Shown: piece by piece, positions 1 to 10,634 of the stretch
Numbering within the stretch: position 1 is the stretch's first letter
Layout of the letters: the number at the start of each line of letters is the position of its first letter
From: JACVRM01 sp963809765
Lineage (GTDB): Bacteria; Actinomycetota; Thermoleophilia; Gaiellales; Gaiellaceae
Reading direction: 5' to 3'
Assembly (NCBI GenBank): GCA_963809765.1
Contig: CAWEKT010000003.1
Coordinates: forward strand, 558,001-622,000
Length of the DNA: 64,000 nt
Translations under genes and position numbers: made by a program
The notes under the pieces: generated by a model
Told to the model about the DNA's origin: nothing
Seen by the model: the letters and a program-made list of their open reading frames with translations, nothing else
Databases searched by the model: none

Positions 1-2650
1 GCGGCGTGACCGTCAAGGTCACGCGCCCGAACGGGTCCGTGGTTGTCGGCGACGGCAGCTTCGCGCCCGGCAGCGACACCGTGGTCACCAACGCCAGCGG
101 CGACCTCTACTACCTCTACCAACTGAACGGGATCATGGGCCAGTACCTCGTCGAGGCGATCGGGGAGGACGGAGCCGTCCTGGCGACGACCTCGTTCAGC
201 GACGCGCTCGACTTTCAGATCCCGAACGTCGATCTCACGCCCAGCTTCGTCAAGAAGGTCGATGGGGCGACCGCCGCGACGGAGAACTTCTCCCTCCTGG
301 TCGAGCAAGACAGCCCCGTCAACGATGCGGCCTCCACGATCAAGTGCATCCGCGTGCAGCTTCCGACGGAGAACCCAACGCCGAGCCCAGGCGGGGTACG
401 TTGGATCGTGAACTCTGCGAGCCTGGCGATCTCCTCCGGCGGCGCGCCATGGACGACGAGCATCTCCAATCCCAATCCGGTGACGCAGCCGACGGGAGCG
501 GCATCACCGTTCGTCAAGTTCACCAGCAGCACGGGACTTGTCGGAGGCACGCCTGGGTACGCGCGCATCGAGATCAACGCGACGACCAACCCGCCGGACG
601 GCCAGAGGCAATGGACAGTCTTCGTCTCGAGCGACGCGTCGAACACGGCCGCGGGCTCCGCGTGCGCCGGCACGAATCAGCAGCTGGACCCCCTCGCTGG
701 CTGGGACGACCAGGTGAAGAGCACCGCCCGCGTGTACACGGCCGACTTCCGGGATGGCTCGAACGCGACGACGACACCGTCCGTTCCCGTGGGCGGCACG
801 GACACCTTCCGCGTGCGGTTCACAAGCACGGGCACAGGCACGAGCGGAGACAGTCGCATCCGGTACGCGACCATTTCGGTGCCGCCGTGCTTCGGCTCCA
901 TCTCGGCACCGACGCTCACGACCAGCCCGGTCGCAAGCTGGACTGCCAGCGTGGTCGGAAACGTCATTCGCCTCAAGACCACCGGCACCGCCACCACCGA
1001 CGGAGCCCAGAACCATGGGCCAAGCATGCTTCAGCGCCGACGACCGTCAACCCCTCGGGACCGGCGTGCGCCGTCGGCTCCTCGACATGGACCACCGCGC
1101 GTGCGGCGGGTCAGCTCCTGGGCCGAGCGGGCCTTGGACGCCAAACACGCTGCAGGGGCACGGACGGCAACAGGCTGTTCTCGATTACCACGGGTCACCC
1201 GACGATGAACATCACGCCCTCGGACAGCACGCCGCCGGATACGCAGATTGATCCGCCGACGCCGGCGAATCCGACGAATGACAACACGCCGACGTTCAAC
1301 TTCTCGGGCACGGACAACGTGGGCGGCACCGGTGTCGCGAGCTTCGAGTGTCAGATCGACGGCGGCGGCTGGAGCGTCTGCACCAGCGGCCAGACCTTCG
1401 GGCCGCTCGGCGACGGCTCGCACACCTTCGAGGTGCGGGCCAAGGACGGCGCCAACAATGTCGACCCGACACCGGCCTCGCTACACCTGGGTGATCGACA
1501 CCACGGCGCCGGACACGCAGATCGACCCGCCGACGCCGGCGAACCCGACGAATGACAACACGCCGACGTTCAACTTCTCGGGCACCGACCCCGGCGGCAG
1601 CGGCGTGGCGAGCTTCGAGTGCCAGCTCGACGGCAGGCGGCTGGAGCGCCTGCACCAGCGGCCAGACCTTCGGGCCGCTCGGCGACGGCTCGCACACCTT
1701 CGAGGTGCGCGCGATCGACAACGCGACCAACACCGACCAGTCACCGGCCTCGCACACCTGGGTGATCGACACCATCGCCACCCGACACGACGATCACGGC
1801 GAACCCGCCCAACCCCTCGAGCGGCTCGGTGAGCTTCAGCTTCACGGGCACCGACAACGTGGGCGGCTCCGGCGTGGCGAGCTTCACCTGCCGGCTCGAT
1901 GGCAGCCTGGTCGATACGGCCTGCACGAGCCCGAAGAGCTACACCGGGCTGAGCACCGGCTCGCACACCTTCGAGGTCTGGGCGATCGACAACGCCGGCA
2001 ACGCCGACCCGACACCTGCCTCGTACACCTGGATGGTGGACGCCGACGCGCCGACCACGTTGATCACGCTCGATCCGACCAACCCCTCGGGCGGCGCCGG
2101 CTGGTACGTGCCCTGGGTGAAGCTGATCGTGAACGCCAGCGACTCGGGCGGCTCCGGCCTCGCCGAGACCCGCTGCGACGTCGTGCCGCAGGGATCGCCG
2201 CCGCTGACGTTCGCGATGATGACCGGCTGCGCCTACCTCTTCCCGGGCCAGTTCTTCCTGCCCGACGGCAAGTGGACGATCTACGCGGCCAGCAGCGACA
2301 ACGTCGGCAACATCAGCCCCGTCGAGTCCAGGGACTTCAAGATCGACAAGACCCCGCCGGTGCCGACCACCAACGCGCCGACCACCAGCGCCAGCACCAG
2401 CTTCCTCGTCTCCTGGTCGGCAACCGACCAGACCGGCCTCTCCGGCGTCAAGAACCAGGACGTCCGCTACCGCCAGAAGTTCGGCTCCAGCTACGGCGCC
2501 TACACCACCTGGAAGAGCGCAGTCGCCACACCCGGCAGCGCCACCTTCACCGGCGCCCGCTTCAACACCTACTGCTTCTCAAGCCGCGCACGCGACAACG
2601 CCCTCAACACCAGCGCCTGGTCAACCGAAAAGTGCACCACCATCACCTAG
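1..2650 (+). CDS. Secreted Ig-like repeat protein, 5'-truncated and frameshifted
   Basis: Upstream paralogue of the gene at 2913-6029; its start lies outside the window. The N-terminal part (frame of position 6) matches the KVTRPDGSVVVGDGS segment of the neighbour. Repeat units with the FECQIDGGGW...SHTFEVRAKD pattern follow, then a C-terminal module almost identical to the neighbour. The reading frame changes near 1015, 1110-1160, 1484, 1632 and 1785. At 1484 and 1632, comparison with the intact copy shows one extra base each. It could be a decaying duplicate, but the same +1 errors occur in housekeeping genes here, so sequence error is more likely. Function unknown; extracellular by analogy with the paralogue. 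Confidence 0.75.
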
Positions 2651-2674
2651 AGGCACCTCACTAGAGCAACTCGA

Positions 2675-2704
2675 CCGACGGGCCGCCGACAGGCGGCCCG
2701 TCGG
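2675..2704 (+). terminator. Intrinsic terminator-like hairpin
   Basis: A perfect 13-bp GC-rich stem with a 4-nt loop (gaca) lies 25 bp after the stop of the first repeat gene. There is no U-tract, as is common in high-GC actinobacteria. The rest of the 260-bp gap before 2913 shows no other clear feature. Confidence 0.7.
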
Positions 2705-2912
2705 CTGTCTCGGCTCGAGCGGCCACGTCACCCACAGGCCGCTACCCGAAGGTCGTGGGTCCGAGCGACTCCGAAATTGAGCCGCTCGGCCCGTGGCGAA
2801 TGCCGCCGTCTTCGTGCAGGGTGCCGGGGCGGAGCCTGGACAAGGTTCGCTCAGGGTTGTAGAGATTCGCGGTAGCCCGTCCACGTGGGCGGCCCACTGA
2901 AGGGGAGGGGCA

Positions 2913-5900
2913 GTGGCGACAACAGAGGAGATCGTGCGGCGAGGGAGACTCTCCCTGGTCCTAGGAACCGTTCTGGCGGCAATCGTCTTCGCCGCCGTGG
3001 CGTACGCGGACGACGGCGGCGGGCCGTTGGCCTGCGCGCCCACCGGCAGCGAGACGGTCGGGGCCGACAAGGAGGGCTACGCGCCCGGCGAGACCGCGCA
3101 CATCGCGGGGCAGGGCTACGGAGCGCTGTGCGCCGCCGTCGTGAAGGTCACGCGGCCGGACGGCTCGGTCGTCGTGGGCGACGGCAGCTCGGCTCCGGGT
3201 AGCGATACCGTCACGACCAGCGCAGCCGGCGGGCTGGCGTACGACTACCTGGTGACCGGGATGAGCGGCACCTACGTGGTCGAGGTTCTCGGCACCGGCG
3301 GCGTCGTGCTCGCGACCACGACCTTCGACGACGCGCCGACGGTAGAACTCTTCGCCGACGCGGCGATGACTGTGCCTCGCCAGCGCTTCGAGCGCGGCGA
3401 CACCGTCTACGCGCGCGGGACGTTCAGCGCTCCTCCCGCTGCTCCGATCCGCTATCGCTGGACGGTCCTCGACCCGAGCGGCGCGACCATCGTTCCTCTG
3501 ACCGCCTGCACGGTTCGCGGAGCAGCGACGTCTGTGACCCACAGCTTCGTCGTACCGGCGAATGCCCGGCTTGCGAACGGCGGCTCGGGCTGGGTCTATC
3601 GCATGATCGAGTCCACCTCGACGACCTGCGCTACCGGGAACACCCAGGGTTCGCTCGGGTTCCGGGTGGCCAAGGCGTACGCGTTCGCGAACGCACTTCA
3701 GCGGGATGCCTGCGTGGCCGAGACGACTCCGGGCACGGCCTGCACGGGCGCCGCCACGTCCTTCCCGGCGGGCTCGGACGTCTTCGTCCGAGTGCTCGGC
3801 TACCAGCCGAGCGCGGCGGACATCGACACGGAGTGGATCAAGCCGGCCGGCACGTCGTGCAAGAACACGGCGGGCACCGACCGGCCCGACAGCGACGCCA
3901 TCGAGGCGCTCCCGACCGCGTATCCACCTTCTGCCGCGGGCGAGGTTCCGGACGTTGCGGCCGATTGCGGCGTGACCGTCGCTCCCGGCCTGTGGCAGCT
4001 GCGGCTCGAGCAGTCGACGCTGCCCGGCTCGTCGTCCGTCACGCTCGATGCCTTCACGGTTCTCGCCGACACGACCGCTCCGGACACCACCATCGATCCG
4101 CCGACGCCGGCGAATCCCACGAACGACAACACACCGACCTTCAACTTCAGTGGCACGGACACCGGCACCGGTGTGGCGAGCTTCGAGTGCCAGATCGACG
4201 GCGGCGGCTGGAGCGCCTGTACCAGCGGCCAGACGTTCGGGCCGCTCGGCGACGGGTCGCACACGTTCGAGGTGCGCGCGAAGGACAACGCCGGCAACGT
4301 CGACGGGTCACCGGCGTCGTACACCTGGGTGATCGACACCATCGAGCCGAACACGCAGATCGATCCGCCAACGCCGGCCAACCCGACCAACGACAACACG
4401 CCGACGTTCAACTTCTCGGGCAGCGACCCGGGCGGCAGCGGAGTGGCGAGCTTCGAGTGCCAGATCGACTCCGGTGGCTGGGCCGCCTGTACCAGCGGTC
4501 AGACGTTCGGGCCGCTCGGCGACGGGTCGCACACCTTCGAGGTGCGCGCGAAGGACAACGCCGGCAACGTCGACGCGAGCCCGGCGACGTTCATCTGGGT
4601 GATCGACACGATCGAGCCGGATACGCAGATTGATCCGCCGACGCCGGCGAACCCGACGAATGACCCCACGCCGACGTTCAACTTCTCGGGCACGGACAAC
4701 GTGGGCGGCACCGGTGTCGCGAGCTTCGAGTGTCAGATCGACGGCGGCGGCTGGAGCGTCTGCACCAGCGGCCAGACGTTCGGGCCGCTCGGCGACGGCT
4801 CGCACACCTTCGAGGTGCGGGCCAAGGACGGCGCCAACAATGTCGACCCGACACCGGCCTCGTACACCTGGGTGATCGACGCCACGGCGCCGGACACGCA
4901 GATCGATCCGCCGACGCCGGCGAACCCGACGAATGACAACACGCCGACGTTCAACTTCTCGGGCACCGACCCCGGTGGCAGCGGTGTGGCGAGCTTCGAG
5001 TGCCAGCTCGACGCAGGCGGCTGGAGCGCCTGCACCAGCGGCCAGACCTTCGGGCCGCTCGGCGACGGCTCGCACACCTTCGAGGTGCGCGCGATCGACA
5101 ACGCGACCAACACCGACCAGTCACCGGCCTCGCACACCTGGGTGATCGACACGATCGCGCCGGACACGCAGATCGATCCGCCGATGCCGTCGAACCCGTC
5201 GTCGGGCACGGTCGACTTCTACTTCTCGGGCACCGACAACCCGGGCGGCTCCGGCGTCGCCAGCTTCGAGTGCCAACTCGACGGCGGCGGCTACACCGCT
5301 TGCACGAGCCCGAAGAACTACACCGGGCTCAGCACCGGCTCGCACACCTTCCAGGTGCGGGCGATCGACAACGCCGGCAACATCGATTCGACACCTGCCT
5401 CCTTCACCTGGATGGTGGACGCCGACGCGCCGACCACGTTGATCACGCTCGATCCGACCAACCCCTCGGGCGGCGCCGGCTGGTACGTGCCCTGGGTGAA
5501 GCTGATCGTGAACGCCAGCGACTCGGGCGGCTCCGGCCTCGCCGAGACCCGCTGCGACGTCGTGCCGCAGGGATCGCCGCCGCTGACGTTCGCGATGATG
5601 ACCGGCTGCGCCTACCTGTTCCCGGGCCAGTTCTTCCTGCCCGACGGCAAGTGGACGATCTACGCGGCCAGCAGCGACAACGTCGGCAACATCAGCCCCG
5701 TCGAGTCCAGGGACTTCAAGATCGACAAGACCCCGCCGGTGCCGACGACCAACGCGCCGACCACCAGCGCCAGCACCAGCTTCCTCGTCTCCTGGTCGGC
5801 AACCGACCAGACCGGCCTCTCCGGCGTCAAGAACCAGGACGTCCGCTACCGCCAGAAGTTCGGCTCCAGCTACGGCGCCTACACCACCTGGAAGAGCGCA

Positions 5901-6029
5901 GTCGCCACACCCGGCAGCGCCACCTTCACCGGCGCCCGCTTCAACACCTACTGCTTCTCAAGCCGCGCACGCGACAACGCCCTCAACACCAGCGCCTGGT
6001 CAACCGAGAAGTGCACCACCATCACCTGA
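2913..6029 (+). CDS. Secreted protein with five tandem Ig-like repeats
   Basis: 1038 aa. The GTG start is preceded by aggggagggg. Residues 1-32 form a signal peptide (RRGR, hydrophobic core, AYA before DDGG). Residues 35-385 are a non-repeat region beginning with a KVTRPDGSVVVG module. Residues 390-840 hold five units of 89-91 aa with two cysteines each (FECQ...CTSG) and a SHTFEVRAxDNAGN core, the fifth more divergent. A C-terminal fibronectin/Ig-like module follows (VSWSATDQTGLSGV). No LPxTG or membrane anchor is visible, so it is probably released or bound non-covalently. Such repeats are frequent in Thermoleophilia surface proteins; an adhesive or structural role is inference. Confidence 0.85.
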   Translation: MATTEEIVRRGRLSLVLGTVLAAIVFAAVAYADDGGGPLACAPTGSETVGADKEGYAPGETAHIAGQGYGALCAAVVKVTRPDGSVVVGDGSSAPGSDTVTTSAAGGLAYDYLVTGMSGTYVVEVLGTGGVVLATTTFDDAPTVELFADAAMTVPRQRFERGDTVYARGTFSAPPAAPIRYRWTVLDPSGATIVPLTACTVRGAATSVTHSFVVPANARLANGGSGWVYRMIESTSTTCATGNTQGSLGFRVAKAYAFANALQRDACVAETTPGTACTGAATSFPAGSDVFVRVLGYQPSAADIDTEWIKPAGTSCKNTAGTDRPDSDAIEALPTAYPPSAAGEVPDVAADCGVTVAPGLWQLRLEQSTLPGSSSVTLDAFTVLADTTAPDTTIDPPTPANPTNDNTPTFNFSGTDTGTGVASFECQIDGGGWSACTSGQTFGPLGDGSHTFEVRAKDNAGNVDGSPASYTWVIDTIEPNTQIDPPTPANPTNDNTPTFNFSGSDPGGSGVASFECQIDSGGWAACTSGQTFGPLGDGSHTFEVRAKDNAGNVDASPATFIWVIDTIEPDTQIDPPTPANPTNDPTPTFNFSGTDNVGGTGVASFECQIDGGGWSVCTSGQTFGPLGDGSHTFEVRAKDGANNVDPTPASYTWVIDATAPDTQIDPPTPANPTNDNTPTFNFSGTDPGGSGVASFECQLDAGGWSACTSGQTFGPLGDGSHTFEVRAIDNATNTDQSPASHTWVIDTIAPDTQIDPPMPSNPSSGTVDFYFSGTDNPGGSGVASFECQLDGGGYTACTSPKNYTGLSTGSHTFQVRAIDNAGNIDSTPASFTWMVDADAPTTLITLDPTNPSGGAGWYVPWVKLIVNASDSGGSGLAETRCDVVPQGSPPLTFAMMTGCAYLFPGQFFLPDGKWTIYAASSDNVGNISPVESRDFKIDKTPPVPTTNAPTTSASTSFLVSWSATDQTGLSGVKNQDVRYRQKFGSSYGAYTTWKSAVATPGSATFTGARFNTYCFSSRARDNALNTSAWSTEKCTTIT
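4092..5430 (+). repeat. Tandem repeat array inside the Ig-like protein
   Basis: Five in-frame units of 267-273 bp start near 4092, 4359, 4629, 4902 and 5172, each opening with an IDPPTPANP motif. Long stretches are near-identical between units and with the array at about 1240-1990, indicating recent unit duplication or gene conversion. Confidence 0.9.
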
Positions 6030-6051
6030 TCCACGTGGAGCAACGGACACT

Positions 6052-6082
6052 GCGAGGCGGCGGCTATCAGCCGCCGCCTCGC
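6052..6082. terminator. Terminator-like hairpin after the repeat protein
   Basis: A perfect 14-bp inverted repeat (gcgaggcggcggct and its complement) with a 3-nt loop, 23 bp after the stop codon at 6027-6029 and before the cupin gene. Confidence 0.7.
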
Positions 6083-6130
6083 CCTCTCAGCGGACGTGCG
6101 GCGTCTCGATCGAGCGGCGAGACTGCGGCC

Positions 6131-6508
6131 GTGAGTTACGCGGTCTTCCGCCCCAGCGAGCTCGACTGGGTCAGCCGCGCCGAGGTCGACCGGTCGGTCG
6201 CACGCCTGTCCGACGCCATGACGCTCATGCGCGCGAACGTCTGGCGCTTCGGGCCGGGTACGAAGGGCGTCCGCCACTCGGAGCGCGTCCAGGAGGAGCT
6301 CTTCGTCGTGCTCGCCGGACGTCCGTCGATGTACCTCGGTGAGGAGTCCGAGCGCACCGATCTGGAGCCGGGCGCACTCGTCGTCGTCGCGCCGGGCACG
6401 CCGCTGCAGGTCGCGAACCGCGGCGACGAGGACGCCGTTGTGCTCATCGTCGGCGCGCCGCCCGAGGCGGGGCAGGCCGACTACCTCGACGACGCCCCAG
6501 GTCTCTAG
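6131..6508 (+). CDS. Cupin-domain protein
   Basis: 125 aa, single-domain cupin. The metal-binding-like motif 1 region is GTKGVRHSERVQEELFVVLAG; motif 2 is around PGALVVVAPGTPLQVANRGDE. Only one histidine remains in motif 1 and none in motif 2, so metal binding is doubtful. The GTG at 6131 was chosen because the cupin homology begins there; the open frame extends upstream only as a shadow of the repeat gene. Its stop codon overlaps the stop of clpB on the other strand by two bases (convergent). Substrate unknown. Confidence 0.75.
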   Translation: MSYAVFRPSELDWVSRAEVDRSVARLSDAMTLMRANVWRFGPGTKGVRHSERVQEELFVVLAGRPSMYLGEESERTDLEPGALVVVAPGTPLQVANRGDEDAVVLIVGAPPEAGQADYLDDAPGL

Positions 6509-8995
6509 GCCGCCGCCGACTCGGCGACGCTCGCCTGCTCGAAGACGAGCTCGCCGTCACGGGCGTCGACCCGCACGGTGTCGCCCTCGGCGAACTCGCC
6601 CTCGAGCAGCTTCGAGCGCGAGCGGGTTCTCGACCAGCCGCTGCAGCGCCCGCTTGAGCGGCCGGGCGCCGTACGACGGATCCCAGCCCGCCTCGGCGAG
6701 CAGCTCCTTCGCTTCGTCGGTCAGCTCGATGCCGAGCCCCCGCGCCCCGAGCCGGTCGCGGATCCGCACGAGCTGCAGCTCGACGATCTCGGACAGGTGC
6801 TCGCGCGAGAGCGGATGGAACTCGATCACCTCGTCGATCCGGTTCAGGAACTCCGGCCGGAAGACGTCGCGCATCGCGTCCGCGGAGCGGATGTTCGAGG
6901 TCATGATCACGACGGTGTTGCGGAAGTCGACGGTGCGCCCCTGGCCGTCGGTGAGGCGGCCGTCGTCGAGAATCTGCAGCAGCACGTCGAAGACCTCGGC
7001 GTGCGCCTTCTCGATCTCGTCCAGCAGCACGACGGAGTACGGCCGCCGGCGCACCGCCTCGGTGAGCTGGCCGCCCTCCTCGTAGCCGACGTAGCCGGGC
7101 GGCGCGCCCGACGAGCCGGGCGACCGTGTGCCGCTCCTGGTACTCGGACATGTCGAGGCGGACGAGCGCGCGCTCGTCGTCGAACATGAACTCGGCAAGA
7201 GCCCGGGCGAGCTCGGTCTTGCCGACGCCGGTCGGCCCGAGGAACACGAACGAGCCGATCGGCCGGTCGGGGTCCTGCAGGCCTGAGCGCGCGCGGCGCA
7301 GCGCGTTGGCGACGGCCGTCACCGCCTCGTCCTGGCCGACGACGCGCTCGTGCAGCCGCTCCTCCATGTGGATCAGCTTCTCGGTCTCGCCCTCGAGCAG
7401 CCGCGACACCGGCACGCCCGTCCAGCGGGCGACCACCTCGGCGACGTCGTCCTCGTCGACCTCCTCCTTGACCATCGGGTTCTCGACCACCTGGCCGTCG
7501 CGCTCGGCGAGCTCCTTCTCGAGGCGCGGCAGCTCGCCGTGGCGGATCTCGGCCGCCCGGTTGAAGTCGCCTTCGCGCTCGGCCCGCTCGTACTCCATGC
7601 GCAGCTCGTCGATCGCCCGCTTGATCTCGGCGACACGCTGCAGCACCTCCTTCTCGCGCGACCAGCGCGCCGCGAGCTCGTCGCGCGCGGCCTTGGCCTC
7701 CGCGAGCGCAGCGCTCGACCGGCTCGCGCACCTCGTCGCTCTCCTTCGCCATCGCGGCGAGCTCGATCTCGAGCTGCCGCACGCGCCGCTCGGCCTCGTC
7801 GAGCTCGAGCGGCTGCGACTCGATCTCCATGCGCAGCCGCGAGGCCGCCTCGTCGACGAGGTCGATGGCCTTGTCGGGCAGGAAGCGGTCGCTGATGTAG
7901 CGGTCCGAGAGCACGGCCGCGGCCACGAGCGACGGCGTCGCGGATGCGGACGCCGTGGTGCGCTTCGTAGCGCTCCTTGAGCCCGCGCAGGATCGCGATC
8001 GTGTCCGCGACCGACGGCTCGCCGACGAGCACCGGCTGGAAGCGGCGCTCGAGCGCGGCGTCCTTCTCGATGTGCTTGCGGTACTCGTCGAGCGTCGTCG
8101 CGCCGATCGCGCGCAGCTCCCCGCGCGCCAGCATCGGCTTCAGCATGTTGGCGGCGTCGACGGCGCCCTCGGCCGCGCCGGCGCCGACGATCGTGTGCAG
8201 CTCGTCGATGAAGAGCACGATCTCGCCGGCGGCGTTCGTGATCTCGGCGAGGACGGCCTTGAGCCGCTCCTCGAACTCGCCGCGGTACTTCGAGCCGGCG
8301 AGGAGCGCGCCGAGGTCGAGCGCCCAGACCCGCTTGCCCTTCAGCCCCTCGGGCACGTCGCCGGCGACGATGCGCTGCGCGAGGCCCTCGACGATCGCCG
8401 TCTTGCCGACGCCGGGGTCGCCGATCAGGACCGGGTTGTTCTTCGTCCGCCGCGAGAGCACCTGGATGACGCGGCGCACCTCCTCGTCGCGGCCGATGAC
8501 GGGATCGAGCTTGCCCTGCTCCGCGAGCGCGGTCAGGTCGCGTCCGAACTTCTCGAGCGCCTGGTAGGTGCCCTCCGGGTCCTGCGAGGTGACCCGCTGG
8601 CCGCCGCGGACCTCCTGCAGCGCCTGCAGCACCTGCTCGCGCGGGAGCACGTCGGCGGCGAGCAGCAGGTGCTCGGTCGACACGTACTCGTCCTCGAGCG
8701 AGCGCGCCTCCTCGAAGGCCCTGTCGAGCAGCTTGCGAAACGCCGAGGAGACCTGCGGCTGCAGGTTGTCGGCGCCCTGCATCGACGGCCGGCCCGCGAG
8801 TTGCTGCTCCGCCTGGGCGCGCAGCGCATCCGGCGACGAGCCGGCGCGCTCGACGAGCGTCCGCGGCAGCTCCTGGTCCAGCAGCGCGAGCAGCAGGTGC
8901 TCGGGGTGGATCTCGGGGTGGCCGGACCGGCGCGCCAGCTCCTGCGCTTCGGCGACTGCCTCCTGGCTCTTGATGGTCAGCTTCTGAAAGTCCAT
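6505..8995 (-). CDS. clpB: ClpB disaggregase, four frameshifts
   Basis: Hsp100 chaperone that rescues aggregated proteins with DnaK. It shows a Clp N-domain (1-145), AAA1 with Walker A GDPGVGKT at 192-199 and FIDELHT, a coiled-coil middle domain, AAA2 with GPTGVGKTELARALA, and the ending ENPLALKLLEGEF...ESAAA once frames are joined. The frame shifts near 7930, 7715, 7115 and 6628. The 2491-nt span is 1 mod 3, as four single-base insertions predict. Near 6628 the extra base is visible between CTC and AAG. Last gene of the dnaK operon; the start overlaps the hspR end by 19 bp. HspR control is expected from known actinobacteria. Confidence 0.93.
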
Positions 8996-9384
8996 TGCTC
9001 CTGCAGTGCTAGGCGTTGCGAGTCGGGCTCGGGGACGTCGGGCCGGTAGAGGACGAGGTCGCGCCGGTACTGCTTGTGGACGCTCGCCACGTCCTCGCGC
9101 CGCTGCTGCTCGAGCCGCACGATCTGGGCGTGCGCGCGCTTGAGCTCGTCCTCCAGCCGCAGCACGAGCTCGACGCCGGCCAGGTTGAGGCCGAGCTCGG
9201 TCGTGAGCCGCTGGATCAGCCGCAGCCGCTCGACGTCGCGCTCGGAGTAGAGCCGCGTGTTCCCGGCCGTGCGCCGCGGGCTGACGAGCCCCTTCTGCTC
9301 GTAGACGCGCAGCGTCTGCGGATGCATGCCGACCAGCTCGGCGGCGATCGAGATCATGTAGCGAGGCCGCTCGTGCTCGGTCAC
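8977..9384 (-). CDS. hspR: HspR, MerR-family heat-shock repressor
   Basis: 135 aa. A MerR-type helix-turn-helix at about 10-75 (ISIAAELVGMHPQTLRVYEQ, then GNTRLYSERDVERL) is followed by a coiled coil. HspR represses the dnaK operon, clpB and lon in actinobacteria by binding HAIR inverted repeats, with DnaK as co-repressor. The GTG at 9384 overlaps the TGA of the small upstream membrane ORF and has a GCGGAGGC ribosome-binding site. The C-terminal tail (to WTFRS) is longer than the minimal family. It lies between the dnaJ-linked small ORF and clpB, so feedback control is built into the operon. Confidence 0.92.
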   Translation of the reverse strand: MTEHERPRYMISIAAELVGMHPQTLRVYEQKGLVSPRRTAGNTRLYSERDVERLRLIQRLTTELGLNLAGVELVLRLEDELKRAHAQIVRLEQQRREDVASVHKQYRRDLVLYRPDVPEPDSQRLALQEQWTFRS

Positions 9385-9555
9385 GCCCGCCTCCGCTTCA
9401 GCCACTCGCGATAGACGACGAGCAGCGCGATGAACGCGGCGAGCAGGCCGAACCCGGCCCAGCTCCCCGCCTCGAGGCCGAGCGGCCGCGAAGACGATGA
9501 CGAACGCCGCGGCGATGACGGCGAAGCCGAGCAGCTCCTTCCGGGTCAGCGTCAC
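9381..9555 (-). CDS. Small two-helix membrane protein, frameshifted
   Basis: About 57 aa after frame correction. The GTG overlaps the dnaJ TGA (GTGA), and the corrected stop TGA overlaps the hspR GTG. The first hydrophobic helix is LLGFAVIAAAFVIVFAA; after a +1 insertion near 9478 a second helix (FGLLAAFIALLVVY) and a basic tail REWLKRRRA appear. The span is 175 nt, 1 mod 3, as one insertion predicts. No family recognised. Its translational coupling between dnaJ and hspR suggests it is a real member of the heat-shock operon. Confidence 0.6.
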
Positions 9556-10634
9556 GTCGCCACCTCCTCGCGCGGGTTCCGCCCGATCTTCTGCAGCTCC
9601 TCGAGCAGCTCGCGCTCCCGCTTCGACAGCCGCTTCGGCACCGTCACGCGCACGCGCGCGAGTACGTCGCCGCGACCCGAGCCGCCGAGCTTCGGCGCGC
9701 CGCGGCCGCGGATGCGAAGCAGCTTGCCGTCCTCGGAGCCGGGCGGGACCTTCAGGGACACCGTTCCCTCCGGGGTCGGCACGTCGACCGCGGCGCCGAG
9801 CGCAGCCTCCGCGTAGGTCACGGGCACGTTGACGACGAGGTCGGCGCCACGGCGCTCGTAGATCGGCGAGGGCTCGACTCGCGTGATCACGAAGAGGTCG
9901 CCGGGCTCCCCGCCGCTCGAACCGGTCTCTCCCTTGCCCTTCAGGCGGATGCGCGTCCCGTCCTTGACCCCGGCCGGGATCTTGACCGTGTAGCGCTTCA
10001 TGCGCAGCTCGCGACCCGAGCCCGTGCACTTGGGACAGGGATCCTCGATCACGGTGCCGTTGCCGCGGCAGCGCGGGCAGGGCTGTGAGAGCGCGAACAT
10101 GCCCTGGCTCTCGGCGAGGACGCCGCGGCCGTTGCACTCGGGGCAGATCTTCGGCGAGGTTCCCGGCCTCGCCCCGGTGCCCGCGCACTCCGAGCAGGCC
10201 GTCTCGACCTGCACCGGGATGCGGGTCTCGAGACCGCGCAGCGAGTCCTCGAAGGACAGGCGGACCTCCGCCTCGACGTCGCTGCCGCGGACGCCCTGCG
10301 GGCGCTGGCGCCCGCCGCGCACGCCGCCGCCGAAGATCCCGCCGAGGAAGTCGCCGAGATCGCCGAAGTCGAAGTTGCCGCTCCAGCTCCCGCCCGGCGC
10401 GCCTCCGCCGAAGCGGCCGTTCGCCGAGCCGAACGCGTCGTACTGCTTGCGCTTGTCCGGGTCGGAGAGGACGTCGTAGGCGCCCTGCACCTCCTTGAAC
10501 CGCTCCTCGGCCGCCTTGTCGCCGGGGTTGCGGTCGGGATGGTGCTCACGCGCCAGCTTCCGGTAGGCCTTCTTGATCTCGTCGGCCGTCGCGGACTTCT
10601 TGACGCCGAGGACGTCGTACGGCGTCCTAGCCAA
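9552..10634 (-). CDS. dnaJ: DnaJ co-chaperone
   Basis: 360 aa. J-domain at 1-70 with HPD at 32-34, a Gly/Phe-rich linker (about 75-110), a zinc-binding region with all four CxxCxGxG motifs (CSECAGTG, CPECNGRG, CPRCRGNG, CPKCTGSG), then the two C-terminal substrate-binding domains. It stimulates the DnaK ATPase and delivers unfolded clients. The start overlaps the grpE end by 8 bp; the end overlaps the next small ORF. Class I DnaJ of usual length, with no anomalies. Confidence 0.96.
   Translation of the reverse strand: MARTPYDVLGVKKSATADEIKKAYRKLAREHHPDRNPGDKAAEERFKEVQGAYDVLSDPDKRKQYDAFGSANGRFGGGAPGGSWSGNFDFGDLGDFLGGIFGGGVRGGRQRPQGVRGSDVEAEVRLSFEDSLRGLETRIPVQVETACSECAGTGARPGTSPKICPECNGRGVLAESQGMFALSQPCPRCRGNGTVIEDPCPKCTGSGRELRMKRYTVKIPAGVKDGTRIRLKGKGETGSSGGEPGDLFVITRVEPSPIYERRGADLVVNVPVTYAEAALGAAVDVPTPEGTVSLKVPPGSEDGKLLRIRGRGAPKLGGSGRGDVLARVRVTVPKRLSKRERELLEELQKIGRNPREEVAT

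Noticed and set aside
6505..8995. Programmed frameshifting in clpB
   Set aside because: Four separate shift sites lack slippery sequences and the same +1 errors occur in unrelated genes; sequence error explains them better.
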